64,000 nt of DNA, taken from the NCBI GenBank assembly GCA_036872755.1, contig JAVHNS010000015.1, positions 1,054,001 through 1,118,000 on the forward strand, given 5' to 3'. The DNA comes from Orbilia blumenaviensis. Lineage: Eukaryota; Ascomycota; Orbiliomycetes; Orbiliales; Orbiliaceae. Below the pieces are notes generated by a model. It worked only from the letters and a program-made list of their open reading frames with translations. It was not told where the DNA came from and ran no database searches. Position numbers and translations under genes: made by a program. Below, in pieces: positions 1 to 11,800 of the stretch. Every line of letters begins with the position of its first letter. Within the stretch, counting starts at the first letter, position 1.

Positions 1-223
1 TCGGATACGGCTTCGTTTAAATTCCGAAACTTGTGGGGCGGCATTGTTTACTAAACACCAAAGTGACTGCTTTGATAATAATTATTAATGATTAATAGCG
101 TTAAATCTAGCGAAGTTACTTAACATATCTTGGTATAGAGCGAATATGGAGATATATAATAATGTCATGATTGTATACTGAGAGAACTTTTCGGAAGAAA
201 GCTCAAAACGAGTCAAGTTTTTG

Positions 224-232
224 TATATAAAA
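224..232 (+). promoter_or_regulatory. TATA box of the CE1 esterase gene
   Basis: TATATAAAA lies 139-147 bases upstream of the esterase start codon, a usual distance for a fungal TATA element followed by an untranslated leader of about 100 bases. Confidence 0.55.
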
Positions 233-370
233 GGATAACTTAGGATCATACCTCAATATGCTTTTTAATCAAGCTTAGTTACAACTCAAGAGAACAATAT
301 CGGACAAATAGCATCCTTAAGCTTATCGTCATCTATTTAAGTAGCGCCATATTTACGTTTTAAATTTAAA

Positions 371-1329
371 ATGCAATTATCGATTATCTTTGAGTGTATT
401 CTTGCTCTTGGAGCGACCGCTCATGGAGCTTCATTGACTACCGTTACTGGATGGGGATCCAACCCTGCTGGAATACAAATGAGCATCTATGTTCCAGACG
501 CACTACCAGTAAACCCTGCGATTATCCTTGCTGTAAGCCACGAGTCTTTTTATTTTGCATACAGAAAACGAGTAAGATTTTTTAATAACAACGATATTTC
601 CAAAAGCTTCATCAATGTGGCGGAAGTGGTCAACAATTCTATGGATTGACTAGCCTCCCATATTGGGCAAACCAATATGGCTACATCCTCATCTTTCCAT
701 CTAGCAATGGCTACTGCTGGGATAACCATAGCCCCCAAAGTCTCACCCGCAATGGTGGTGGTGATACCGAGAGTCTTGCGCAACAGATCCAATATGCTAT
801 CACTACTTACAACGGAGATCCAAACCGCGTTTATGCCTTCGGGTGGTCGTCTGGTGGAAGTATGGTGAATAATCTCGCTGCGACATATCCGGACCTCTTT
901 GAGGCAGGTGCTGCATACGGAGGAACCCCAGCTGGTTGTTTCGCTGGATCTGGGGCATCTACTCAGTTCCAACCTATGACTAATACCACCTGCGCAAGCG
1001 GAGGGATTATCAAGACACCTCAGCAGTGGGGCGACTATGCAAGAAACGCCTACCCTGGCGGGTATACCGGTCGTCGCCCACGGCTTCAGATCACCAATGG
1101 CGGTGCTGATACTATTATCAACCCTCAAAATCACGAGGAACAATTGAAGCAATGGAGTAATGTTCTCGGGGTGAGCTTGACGGCCACAAATTCTAACACC
1201 CCTGGGCAGGGATACACACAAAGCATTTATGGTACTGGGAATAAGCTCGTGGGGTATCTTATTGCTGGTGTCGATCATTTGACTCCATTCTGGGAAAGCC
1301 GTCTCCTTGCATTCTTCGGAATTCCATAG
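371..1329 (+). CDS. CE1-type acetylxylan/feruloyl esterase, secreted
   Basis: Two exons, 371-532 and 607-1329, give 294 residues; the 74-base GT..AG intron restores a continuous alpha/beta-hydrolase (reads ..IILALHQCGGSGQQF..). The start gives a signal peptide (hydrophobic residues 3-18, cleavage likely near GATAHG). The catalytic serine lies in GWSSGG (about S135); a late GGADT supplies the likely Asp and VDHLTPF the His. The segments CWD..SLTRNGGGD, YPDLFEAGAAYGGTPAGCFAG and PRLQITNGGAD are those of carbohydrate esterase family 1 acetylxylan esterases (PHB-depolymerase-like fold), which remove acetyl or feruloyl groups from xylan outside the cell. There is no CBM1. Length is normal for the family. 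Which ester is hydrolysed cannot be told from sequence. A TATA box lies about 140 bases upstream. Confidence 0.9.
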
Positions 1330-2031
1330 CTAATTAGAGAACCTTCCCTGTATCTATCATCATTGGTTCCGTATCACATACAATTAGCCTCAGCACATGT
1401 AAATACTCTATTATGAACGCGATTAGGAGTCAGCTAAGAACAATCATGGCCATGATCGATGATGTAAAATGATGCTTCAAAGCCGTGGTCGTTGTATGCC
1501 GAGGCTCTAATTGAATGGTGTTCGCGCATAGCAGTTATATCTTTGTCCTAGAGGGAAGTGTCGATCTTTAAGCATTACAAAGTAGAAACTAATACTCGAA
1601 GGGCGTGTATATTTTGGCGCCGTTCAGTCTAAAGCTTATCAAGATTTTAGGTTGTGGTCAGTTCTGAGACTAGTTGTGGTCTGTGGATCTAGAAATACAC
1701 TAGGTTGATTTCCACCTGTTTTGGGTTGAACATATGAATAAAGTCTTGTAGCACTTCACATTATCTTTCCCCCCTTCATCTTCCTCATCACCCCCACTAG
1801 CTCACATCACTACCAATATCGATATCTCCTTCCATTTCATCCAATCATATTTATCTATTATTACAATATTGCGAACTAGACCGATCTACATCCTCGTATG
1901 TATGCCCACACTACTATCAGCTAACTGTATCTCAATTTCAATTGAACACGCGGCTAATATACAGAATAGACACTACTCTAGCCATATACTTCCATCAAGG
2001 CACTCAAGCACCACCCTACAATAAATTAAAG
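1330..2031. other. Intergenic, no gene seen
   Basis: This is the 3' flank of the esterase and the upstream region of the small gene at 2032. It has a pyrimidine-rich CT stretch around 1765-1860, typical of a fungal core promoter, and no supported open frame. Confidence 0.5.
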
Positions 2032-2484
2032 ATGTGTAAGACACACAAGGGAATCTTCTGCTGCAAGCATCAGGTTGTCGACAATACCAAACAATGTCAA
2101 AAGCCTCATCAATGCAAGAACGCCCTCAAGGTGCAATATAATATTGCCGAAAAATGCAGTCGCTGCAAGTACGGTGAAAATGATGTCGAGCGTGATAAAG
2201 CGGCCATGAAGAAACGTAGAGTGGTCTTCATGAGCCATCAGCACTTCGAAACCGAAGACGGGCCTAGAGAATGCGAAATCGAAGTCGTCCCCTGTACTGG
2301 GGGAATGTCGACCAATCTAGGGCTGACTAAGAAAAAGGAGAAACGGGCCCAGGAAGCTGAGCGCGCGCCCAACAAGGCCAGCTCTTCGACCGGGCCAACT
2401 GGAAGACCCTCTAGAGGGGGGTCATCCAGCAGGGGGTCGTCAGCTAATGAGGCCCAGGATAATGGAAACTGCGCATTAACGTGA
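2032..2484 (+). CDS. Small Cys-containing basic protein, unknown
   Basis: A single exon encodes 150 residues from the ATG at 2032. An in-frame ATG at 1942 would add 30 residues, but it sits in a leader-like region, so the later start is preferred. There is no signal peptide or membrane segment. The first 80 residues are basic and hold about ten cysteines with nearby histidines (CKTH, FCCKH, CQKPHQC, CSRCKY), a spacing that could bind zinc. This is followed by a Lys/Arg/Glu stretch and a Ser/Gly/Thr-rich low-complexity tail ending in CALT. I do not recognise a family. Coding nature rests on length, composition and a pyrimidine-rich promoter. Confidence 0.5.
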   Translation: MCKTHKGIFCCKHQVVDNTKQCQKPHQCKNALKVQYNIAEKCSRCKYGENDVERDKAAMKKRRVVFMSHQHFETEDGPRECEIEVVPCTGGMSTNLGLTKKKEKRAQEAERAPNKASSSTGPTGRPSRGGSSSRGSSANEAQDNGNCALT

Positions 2485-2809
2485 GCGATATAGATATTAT
2501 GCGCCCCGTATCTACATTTTGGTGGACAAATCAATTGGGTTTCTTTGCTGCTATTTTGTTTAAATTAACTTTACGTATCTGGTTTTCCTAAAATAAAATC
2601 ATCACTGATTCAAGTTCAAAGCGAATTCATCCGTAAATTCCGTTAAACTGTAAAGTTTAACATAGATTGTAAGAATTGAAAGTATATATACAAAAAGGGG
2701 TTGTATATGTGATCTAATATAGTACAGTACAAGAACCCTCTATTCTATCCGTCCTTTATAATATACAAGGTTTTTTCAGACTATAGGATAGAAACATCTA
2801 TTAAATTCT

Positions 2810-4142
2810 CTATGAGAACTTAGGATAGGTGGAGCCGATATCACCCCACTTGATCTTGCTGAATCTAACGTTGCTGTCGGGTTGGTTGGCCCTGATGACA
2901 GCTGGAGCACCTTCCTCAGGGTTGCAAGGACCGGAGTTACCACCGTCCAACCACTGCATGTGGCCACCCTCATCCCACCAGATGGACATAGCGAGAACCA
3001 TACCACGGGTAAGAGCATCACCCATCTCCTCGGTAGCACCCAAGGCGAGGTATCTCTCAGCACCGCCGGTAGTAGCACAGTAAGCATCATCCATGTGGTT
3101 AACAGGTGGCAAGTGTTCCTTAGTAGCGTTTGGTGGGTCGATCCTCTTGTTGTCTTGGATGTAGAATCGGTGGTAGGAGATGAGCTTGTTGCGCTTGTTG
3201 GACTTGAATTGGGTGACGACAGTGAATGGCTTGAGGGTGTTAAGAGTGTAAGCTGGGCCGGGACCGTAGAAGTTTGGAGCGCCGTTGAGGTAGGTGTTTT
3301 GACCGCAGCCCCATTCGTCGCAGACACCATGCCATCCGCACTCCTCGCCAGTGCACTGGTATTGGCGGGTCTTGTTGCATGGATGTGGAGCGTATTGCTG
3401 GGCCATTCTGTTGGCTTCCCAGATGTCCATTTCTGGGCAGCAAGCACCCTTTCCTTTGATGTTTCCCTAAAAGATCCCGTTAGCATCTCGTTTTCATCTA
3501 GGCTGCAAAATCTTTAGGGCTACTTACAACACCATCAATGAATGGGAAGGTGTAGCACTGAGCATCGCAGTAACCAGCACCAAGCTCGGCACCGGCCTTG
3601 TTCAAGTGGTGGTTTCCACCATACTTGTGCATCTCAGAGAGATACAGAGCGCCGTTCATACCGCAAGGAAGCTTCGAGACGTCGACATCGAAGGAGAATT
3701 CCTGGCCAGTCAACTGAAGCATCTCGTACTTGTGCTTGTCGGAGTGGAGAAGGTAGACTCTGGGGCTGAGAACAGACCCATCGCTATCCTTCAACATGTC
3801 CAAGTACAGGTTATCACCGCTAGTGGTGACACCGTACTGAGCGTAGTCCTTGATACCATCAATCACGCAGTTCTTGGCGCACTCCCTCTCGTTAGGGCAG
3901 ACGGTGGCGTTTGGTGCGTTACCCCACTCACCACATCCAAGGCTTGGGTTAGCCTTCTGGTAGATTGGATGAGAGGAGGAGTCGAGGACAACGTAGTTGG
4001 TCTGCTTCTTACAGCCTCCCTTCGTGGTGCACTTGTAGGTGTGGAGCTTTGGGTGCTTCTCCTTGGTCTTTCCGGCAAGTCCTTGAGCGGACGCAAGGCC
4101 GAGGAGAAGGGAGCAGATCAAAGTTTGGATTACTGGTGCCAT
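2810..4142 (-). CDS. GH7 endoglucanase, no CBM
   Basis: Two exons on the minus strand, 3528-4142 and 2810-3466, flank a 61-base GT..AG intron and give 423 residues. The ATG at 4142 starts a clear signal peptide (MAPVIQTLICSLLLGLASAQ); an in-frame ATG 33 bases upstream would bury it. GH7 signature: CCPEMDIWEAN carries nucleophile Glu, the assisting Asp and acid/base Glu; flanking blocks are LGCGEW, GMNGALYLSEM, FYGPGPAY, GMVLAMSIWWD and FSKIKWGDIGST. The loops that close the cellobiohydrolase tunnel (the DRYGG loop and the long loop near the C-terminus) are absent, and the ending matches endoglucanases, so an endo-beta-1,4-glucanase is more likely than an exo-enzyme. No linker or CBM1 follows the catalytic domain. 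It acts on cellulose or mixed-link glucan outside the cell. Confidence 0.92.
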
Positions 4143-4240
4143 TGTAACGACTGGTCTATGACGTGTATAGAACAATTCTGGAAGGAACTGATGATCTCGA
4201 AAGAAAAAAAACCTTCCTGCGTCAAGCCGTTCGCGTGGAC

Positions 4241-4248
4241 TTATATAT
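4241..4248 (-). promoter_or_regulatory. TATA box of the GH7 gene
   Basis: On the minus strand this reads TATATAAG, about 100 bases upstream of the GH7 start codon. Confidence 0.5.
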
Positions 4249-4304
4249 GCATTTGACGCTGAGGGTACACCCCAACTTTTTCTCGTTCCGAGCTGGAAAG
4301 GATG

Positions 4305-4324
4305 CCAATCCCAATGCCAATGCC
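4305..4324 (-). promoter_or_regulatory. Three CCAAT boxes upstream of GH7
   Basis: CCAAT occurs at 4305, 4311 and 4317, spaced six bases apart, about 165-180 bases upstream of the GH7 ATG. Two overlapping AATGCC motifs (GGCATT on the coding strand) fit the GGCWWW consensus of the cellulase activator Xyr1/XlnR, and a GGCTAT site lies at 4352-4357. CCAAT plus GGCWWW is a known arrangement in cellulase promoters; binding here is inferred only. Confidence 0.4.
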
Positions 4325-4359
4325 ATGTTCAATCTATACGAAGTTTCCTATATAGCCGC

Positions 4360-6938
4360 CATCGGTATCGGAGGTACTCCTACCGATCGCTAAAAGATCT
4401 AGCCTGCACAGTATACCCGAATGTGGTATAGTAACAATATCTTATTATCGTAAGGATCTTCTATTTACAGCTTGGGTCCTGGTGGAATCTCCATAAAAGT
4501 TTGTCCGAGAACCACGCGTCACCATGTTCATTTTACTCGTTACTATGCCCATCCATGCGCGAGCCCTAGTAACAGCCCACACCAGCATTCTCAGAGAAAA
4601 TCCGGGGTTTGGTAACGATGACCATGATCTTGGATTGGCGCTGTCGGGACAAAGGGCCGCAACTCCAGACTGGGATTAGTACCAGGGAAATCAAGCTACT
4701 GCACCAGCCCGGAGTGCTTATTAGCAGGGTTGTGCATAAAATGTGCAAGGATATTTATCCGCTTCGGTGGTCAGATTTGGTGCAAACACGCCGCGGAAGG
4801 CTTCTAGAAGAACCTTAATCAATAATAAAACCGAGAAACACCCACGAATCAATGATGGGGAGGTTGGAACATGCCTCAATTTATCCTATCATCCAGATAC
4901 CTTTAAGCGTCTTGGAGGTCTTGTGTATATTCAAGCACTTACCTCGGTGGAACCATTCTTCTTAACAGGTCTTAGCTACACAGCGCTAGCGGCGAATTCC
5001 CAACGATACTGTAACATTCGCATTTCCCTGCCCTTCCAAGGAAATCCAACAAGCGGGCAACACGGAAAGCACATGCACACGTATAAAACGCAAAAGAGCC
5101 GGGGTATGGAAACAGAAACGTAATCTACGTAGATAGCTCGGAGAAATGCGAGCTAAATTCGAGAAGACTTGAGTCAGGTGGCTTGCATGCTCATGGACTG
5201 CCTGAATCCATAGCGCCCGGGAGTATGCCGCTAAATATTAATATACAAAGAAGGTGTGGAAGGAAGTTGTACGATTGTGGGGTAAGGCTTCAAATATCCC
5301 TTCGTTTGGGAAGAGCCAGAATGTTAATTGAATCCGCTTCGCCGTGGTAGTACACGGCAGCTTGCATTGAAGCCAAATGCACGGACCAAGTAGGCTATAG
5401 CCCGTTGTGTTATTAGTATCAGCTCGCTGTGGAAATCAGCCCTTACTGTTGCATTTTTTGCGTTGTTTGTCTGCCCCAACAGTACAACTGAACTATCAGG
5501 GCGGCGTGTGCATAACGTGAAGCTAAAGAACGTAATAAAGCCTCAAAGATCGGATCCCTTGCTATTCCTACCTTATTTAAAAGAAGAAATCATTACTCCG
5601 GATTGCCGTATCTTGATTTCCAAGCTCATCGACATCATCTATTTGGTTCTCGCGGTATCGTCTTCCGGAATCGTTGGCCGTGTCCCAGCTTCCCAAGCCC
5701 TGCCAATTAGATACCTGACAGAATAATATCCGAGATCCTTGAGCTCAAGAACCAACGCAGAGAAGACAAGGCTACGATTGGAGATGCTTCAGGGCTAGTT
5801 CGGAACGTAAAGCGAGTCAATCCCATTGGACCTGACTGTGACATATCAACAGGCCTCAATGAGACCAGCCTCAATCACTAGATGCTCGATTTACAATTGC
5901 GTTGCTCACGTTGTAATTCGCTGTGTTGCACAGCTTCAGAATCCAAAACGGTCATTGCCAGTTTGGGCGGATAGATGTTATCTTTGTCCGACCACTAGAT
6001 CAATAATTATCGCGGATTTCCAAACCCGGTACGTAGTACCTACATTCTGTAGCTTTGTATTACCACCCAATATCGGATGTCACTGGCTCCGTCGTCTAGA
6101 CAGAAGTTCCTAGTTTGAGTTGTCGATGCCGATTCCAGAACTTGGCCTGGGCCAGACTCTAATGACAACTTCTTCAGACCAATGCAAACCTAACCCACAG
6201 AAAATCGCATAAAGTACAGCCTCCACCCAAGCTCGTCGCTGCGAAGGCAGGGGTCACAATTTTAGCATTCTCTGTCTCGTTTCAGCCTACCATCATACCT
6301 AACACCGTCTAACACCGGAACCTATCCCCAACCCATACCAAATCCAGTAAGTCAAACTACCCGAAACCGCTTAGCTTATCTTCTTTCTAACCGTTTCAGG
6401 AGCCTTGATACAACAACGGAGAAGACCCAAGCTCTTGAACACCGCAAAGACGGATATCTGTAGTATGCTTAACCTCAGTTTAGTAAGAACAGCCTATGGG
6501 GGGAAAATCGAGAGGATTCATAAAAACCGTACCTGCAGGCAATGCCTCACACTTTTCCTACCTTTAACGCCAATAAAGCCTCCGGCCCCTTCGATGTCAA
6601 GTAAGAAACGCCACAAATAGTTTTTTTCATTCCAGAAAAATGTATGCTTTTTATATGTGTAGACCTGTATAGATATAAATACTAGCCTCTCCCTGGTGGA
6701 GATCAACATGATGTCAAAGTCTTCAGGACTTACCCTCACCACATTCATTCCCTTCTAATTTCAATTCGATTTTTGGTAAAGTTACTCTCAGGTAGAGTAT
6801 TTCGAAGGCTACACCCATCTCACGCCGGCCGTGCCTTTTCTTAATATCAGCGTTATTCCACCTATCTGATTTAATATCGCCGTGCGATTATACTCTTTAA
6901 TCTCATCTACTTGAATCAATATAAAAAAATCTCACAAG
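4360..6938. other. 2.6 kb gene-free stretch
   Basis: No open frame with family resemblance or consistent splice signals was found. Between about 6220 and 6760 the sequence has leader-like features (a possible intron 6350-6399 and a 20-codon frame at 6542), perhaps a gene remnant, but nothing recognisable continues. Confidence 0.4.
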
Positions 6939-8486
6939 ATGAAGTCCTTAACCCTCCTAACCACCACACTCCTCCTCACAACCACCCTCTCCGCCCCTAC
7001 GAACCACGAATCCGAACTCCCCATTTCTTCTGATAACACCCCCTCTCAATCTGAAGACGAATACATCATCCTCCTGACCCCCGAAAACAAGGCCTCATGG
7101 CCCACAATCTTCTCCTCAATCGGCTACAACCGCACAACTCGCCATCTAACCGCCCACAACAACTTTAACGTGCACACCCTTGGTGCAACATTCTCTACCA
7201 CCCATGGCGTGAATATTCAGACTTTTGGAAGCAATCTTCGAGGATTCACTATGAAGATGCCAAGGACTCATAGTGTGAATGTTGCGGGAATGGAGGGTAT
7301 TGCACTTGTGGAGAAAAACCACAGGCGAACTAAACAAGTCCCTAGGCGATCCAGTACACACTCCGCACGGGAAAAGGTTCACTTGCCACCAAACTACTCA
7401 CCGCCATCCCAAAACATCTACAAACGCCATTTAAACCTCCTCCTATCCCGCCAGTTGCAAACCGCCCCATCCACGAACTCCACAAACTCCACGACTGAAC
7501 TACCCCCTCCAAACACAAATAAACCCACGACAGGCGGCTTCACGACCGAACTAATCCAACAATCCACCGCCCCCTGGAACCTCCAACGCATCTCCTCCCA
7601 GTCCCCCATCCCCCCAGATGGCCGCAATATCACAGCTCTAACCTACAAACACCGTTTCGACCGCCTCTCCGGCACAGACGTGGACATCTACATAGTCGAC
7701 TCCGGTATAAATGTAAACCACACGGACTTCAACGGTCGTGCCAACATTCTATTCTCAGCATTCAATGATAATGGAGATGACAAAGACGGTCATGGTACAC
7801 ATGTTGCCGGAACGGCCGCAAGTCTTCACTATGGAGTTGCTAAGAATTCGAATATTTGGGGTGTTAAGGTTTTAGATGACAATGGTGGTGGGAGTGATGC
7901 TGGTATCACCGCTGGTATCGATGCCGTGCTGACCGCTCATAACGCGAGAAAGAACCAAACAAATTTCGCGGGGTCGGTTATAAACATGTCATTAGGATCC
8001 CCGGAGACCAGCCAAACCATCTTCACAGCCCTCCAACGTGCTGCAGCAGCAGGTATCCATATCGCAGTTGCGCCAGGTAACGATAACAAAGACTCCTGCA
8101 AAGACTTCCCCGCAGGTTTCGTAGAAAAGATCCCATCAATAATCAGCGTTGGAGCAACCGATATCGATGATATAAGGGCAGATTTCTCAGACTTTGGGAA
8201 GTGTGTGGATATCCATGCTCCAGGAGTTATGATTGTTAGTACTACGAATGACGGGAAGATTGGAGATAAGGATGGTACTTCGATGGCCACGCCTGCGGTT
8301 GCTGGGGTGTTGGCTGACCAGTTGGCGCAACACCCGGAGTTCAAGATGGACCCCGCAGGAATGAAGAAGTTTTTGATTGAAAAGGCGCAGAAGAGTGTCA
8401 TAAAGTTGAAGGTCGGAGATACTGCGACCAATGGTGGGACGAAGAGGGTGTTACTTAATACTGGGGTCGAGGGGACACCTCAGTAG
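6939..8486 (+). CDS. Secreted subtilisin-like serine protease (S8A)
   Basis: Intronless, 515 residues. A signal peptide covers residues 1-18. Next comes a poorly conserved I9-type propeptide (YIILLTPENK near residue 47). A Ser/Thr/Pro/Asn-rich segment (about residues 130-205) precedes the mature enzyme. The catalytic triad is visible: Asp254 in YIVDSGI, His285 in GHGTHVAGT and Ser448 in GTSMATP; Asn in APGNDN forms the oxyanion hole. The order and spacing fit the proteinase K/cuticle-degrading branch of family S8A. The propeptide-to-catalytic linker is longer than in typical proteinase K relatives. It probably acts as an extracellular or vacuolar endopeptidase. The lack of introns is unusual for this family in filamentous fungi. 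Confidence 0.93.
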   Translation: MKSLTLLTTTLLLTTTLSAPTNHESELPISSDNTPSQSEDEYIILLTPENKASWPTIFSSIGYNRTTRHLTAHNNFNVHTLGATFSTTHGVNIQTFGSNLRGFTMKMPRTHSVNVAGMEGIALVEKNHRRTKQVPRRSSTHSAREKVHLPPNYSPPSQNIYKRHLNLLLSRQLQTAPSTNSTNSTTELPPPNTNKPTTGGFTTELIQQSTAPWNLQRISSQSPIPPDGRNITALTYKHRFDRLSGTDVDIYIVDSGINVNHTDFNGRANILFSAFNDNGDDKDGHGTHVAGTAASLHYGVAKNSNIWGVKVLDDNGGGSDAGITAGIDAVLTAHNARKNQTNFAGSVINMSLGSPETSQTIFTALQRAAAAGIHIAVAPGNDNKDSCKDFPAGFVEKIPSIISVGATDIDDIRADFSDFGKCVDIHAPGVMIVSTTNDGKIGDKDGTSMATPAVAGVLADQLAQHPEFKMDPAGMKKFLIEKAQKSVIKLKVGDTATNGGTKRVLLNTGVEGTPQ

Positions 8487-8504
8487 ATGCTCTCTTCGCG
8501 ACTA

Positions 8505-8570
8505 GTTGTTTTAGAGTTTTGTATTATATAAGAGACGGTTGTTTTAGAGTTTTGTATTATATAAGAGACG
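8505..8570 (+). repeat. 33-bp perfect tandem duplication in the protease 3' flank
   Basis: Two adjacent identical 33-base units (8505-8537 and 8538-8570) lie 18 bases after the protease stop codon. Each contains GTATTATATAAG, which may affect 3'-end formation. A recent tandem duplication is the simplest origin. Confidence 0.9.
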
Positions 8571-8887
8571 ATTGTAATAGTAGCGACTGCTTCTGAATCA
8601 TGCATTCAATTTCAAGATACCATTGGCTTATATCATCTATATTTAACAATTAACATTTACCATCAACGTCCATCTCAATGACCACGAAATCAAGAGTGAA
8701 AGAATCGTTGGATTTTGCGACAAAATTGCGTTGTCTTCGACTCGTCAGTCTCGGTACTCGACTTGTATTCTCTAATTCCTTCTATCTAGGCTTCTCGAGG
8801 TCCTATAACGTCTTTAAATGCCCTTCTATTGGCCTTCAATAACTCGTATATATATAAAACCTAACGTCGCGTATATATAGAGGCAGT

Positions 8888-11800
8888 CTAGCCCCCCGCC
8901 ACCCTAGCAAGCCCCTCATAAACCCACCTCCGAACTTCCCAAAACCTGCCTCTCCCGCCCTTCCCCCTCCCAGACAATAACCCCCCACTCCCACCCACAT
9001 CCTCAATAGTAACCCTCCCGACCCCTTCCTTAACCACACTAACCACTCCGTCACACAACAGCCTGCCCTCACCCGTAAGTTCCGCCGTGTGCCCGGCCTC
9101 TAACAACACCTTCCTCAACTCTGGAAGCTTGATATCTCCCACATGTATCGGTTTCGCAGATTTAACCACTGTAGAGGAGGTAGGCGGAAGGATGTCTAGT
9201 ACCAACTGCCTCTGCTGCTGCTGTAATAGTTTCCGTTTGCTATCTTCCTCCTCATCCATATCCACATCTTCATCCTTCACCTCTCCCTTAACCTCCACGG
9301 AATCATCAACCATAACCCTTCCAACAACATGCACAACCCCAAGCCCGCCTACAGCTTGCCATTTCAACATCTTAACCAACGAATCACTCAATTTCAAACT
9401 CCACACCTCCGTCATACCACCCACGTTAACCATCTCCCCAACCCGTGGAGTAAACACTTCTTTCTCCCTCTCCTCCCCATCATCAGCATCGTCAATTCCT
9501 AGCTTCCTCCTCTCCTTCTCCATCATAACCTCAACCTCTTTACCCAATACCTCAGTTTCCTCAATAGTTCCGGCTACTAACACCACCTTCTTTGGTTTTA
9601 GTTGTGGTAATAGCATCCTCAAGCTTCTTCCGTCGCTAACACCCTCGTAATCGACGAATACAAGCCCGTTCTTGAGCATTACAGTGGTAGTGTTGATTAC
9701 CAACTTGCATACTCCAGAACTATTTGTTGCGTCTTCAGGCTCATATTCGTCACTATCATCGCTGTCGCTGGCATTGTTATTATTGCTATTCCCGCCGGCG
9801 CCGTTATTGCCGAAATTATCGTCGGAGTCGATGCTGACGCTCCTCTCTCTGCCCCTCCGTCCCTGTTTCAACTTCTTCGAGGCATGCGTCGCCATTCCAC
9901 CGCGTTTACTAGCCCCGGCAGTAGTAGAAACTTTATCCCACTTCCTCTTCCTCCCAATATTCCCTTCCTCATCACCACCAGGAATAACAACCCCGCCACC
10001 TCTCCCTCCTAAAAATTCGATTTTCTCGCCCTTAACCCCCGATGAAGAGGCGACGGCACCACCGGCATCTTCTTCAGCTTTTACGAAATCCTCAACTCGG
10101 ACGACTTCCCCGTAATCATCGTATTTACGACGTTGGACTGAGAAAGGGAACATTCGATTCCTTCCCTTTGCATGTCTAACGTCCCAGTCGTGTACCCCCC
10201 TTCCTTTCATTAAAACGTTGACACCCTCATCAACCACTCCTCCTCCTGCAACCTTTCGAGCCTGTAGCCCTGTGGACAAAGATTTGCCTTGTAGCGTCGA
10301 GTCCTCATCCTCGTCTTCCTCATCACTCGAAGAGCTAACATCCGCGATATCATCGTCATCTTCAGCCGCTGCACCAGCTTCAACAGGTTTATCGAGTAAT
10401 AACGCCGCATCAACATCCTTGGTATCCGAATTCAACTGCTGTTGTTTCAAAAACTCGTTGTGCGCGGCAAGTTCCGTTGTATTTAACGGAATTTTAAGAC
10501 CAACGTTCATATCCAGTAGGACGTTATCGAGTTTTACAACTTGACCCATTATAGTCGCGTCGCTTACTTCCTCTTTTTTGGGTGATGAGGAGGAACAGAT
10601 CTCTCTCCATTTTTTATAAAGATATCCGCCGGCTGTGCCGTCACCGCCCTTTTCGGTTAAAACGATAAGATTTCGTTCATCGTCTGCAATAGTCTTAACC
10701 ACTTCTGTTGAAAAACCCCATTCTAGACTCTTATCGCTCGTAATAACCACCTTCCCACCTTTCCTTTGTAATACCTTCATTAGGTGACGTTTATGCTCCA
10801 CCAGCTTAAGATGTCGGAAATCAAAGGGTCCGTAGAGTTTATCTTCCTCTTTATCATTTCCTGAGGATTTGGTTTTTCGACGGTTGGAAGGGTTGTTACT
10901 GTGCGTTACCGATTCGAATTCTTTCACCATGCTTTCATCCATCCATTCTAGTAACGCCCTGACATAGCGAAATGTTCTACCGGCGGTGCGAACTGCAAGA
11001 CATATAGATGCTCCCGAGGAAGTCCAGTTCGCGGATTTAGACCGAAAATCGTGTTCTAGCAAGTAAGCTAGTTCTAAAATCCTAGCTGAGGAATCGGTTG
11101 GGATCAGGACTGTGCCGCCTGCGAAAGCTGCCTTTCTAACGGCGGACAATAACAGCTCATCTCTCTTCTTCCTGGGCGTGGAGATTTGGTTTGGTAGACA
11201 GTTATGCGGCGAGCAGATTAATGCGGTCGGATTCAGGAATTCCTCAGATACACCTGTCGGACCTGGCAGAAATGAAGCAGAGGAAAGATGGGCATCTCGT
11301 AGATGGTTCCACGATATAGCGTATAATATATTTTCCGAGGAGTTAGAATGTTGGATCCTCCAGATTGTGCCTCCGAGGGTGTGACCTGCTCTGTAGGCTG
11401 TGATTGTGAGGCCTGACAGCGCCGGCGGTGAAGGGAAAGTGTATGGCTGGGAGTATTTGAGAGAATTGAAGGCGTCGAAATAACGGTCTATATCATCCGA
11501 TGAAGGAGGGGTGCGGAGGACTAATGGAGATAGGTCGGAGGTTGGAGGGTAGGTGGAGGTTATTAGTGGGGTGGAGAGGTATGCGTCTTGTAGCAAGGAA
11601 CGGCCGAGATTGGCGACTGGGTAGGTGCAGTAGACGGGGATTCGGGAGAAGGAAGGGATGTGGGTGCAGCAGTGGGCATAGGCGCCGATGTGGGAGAGGG
11701 TCGGGTGGGTTAGGAGGATGAGGGAGATCGTTGGCGCGTGTCTATAGCACATATTCATACTTAGTTAGCAACCCATTCTTGAAGCTATATAATCTATCGG

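Noticed and set aside
550..1278. A 242-codon minus-strand frame
   Set aside because: Antisense to the CE1 esterase exon 2, which has a complete catalytic signature.
2882..3517. Plus-strand frames of about 210 codons opposite the cellulase (also at 3606-4256)
   Set aside because: Antisense shadows of the GH7 gene without family features.
6542..6604. A 20-codon frame (MPHTFPTFNANK..) with an adjacent donor-like GTAAGA
   Set aside because: It looked like the first exon of a conserved gene, but no continuing exon in frame could be found.
9087..10544. Ser/Thr/Pro-rich plus-strand frames of 100-190 codons
   Set aside because: Shadows of the low-complexity acidic regions of CFT2.
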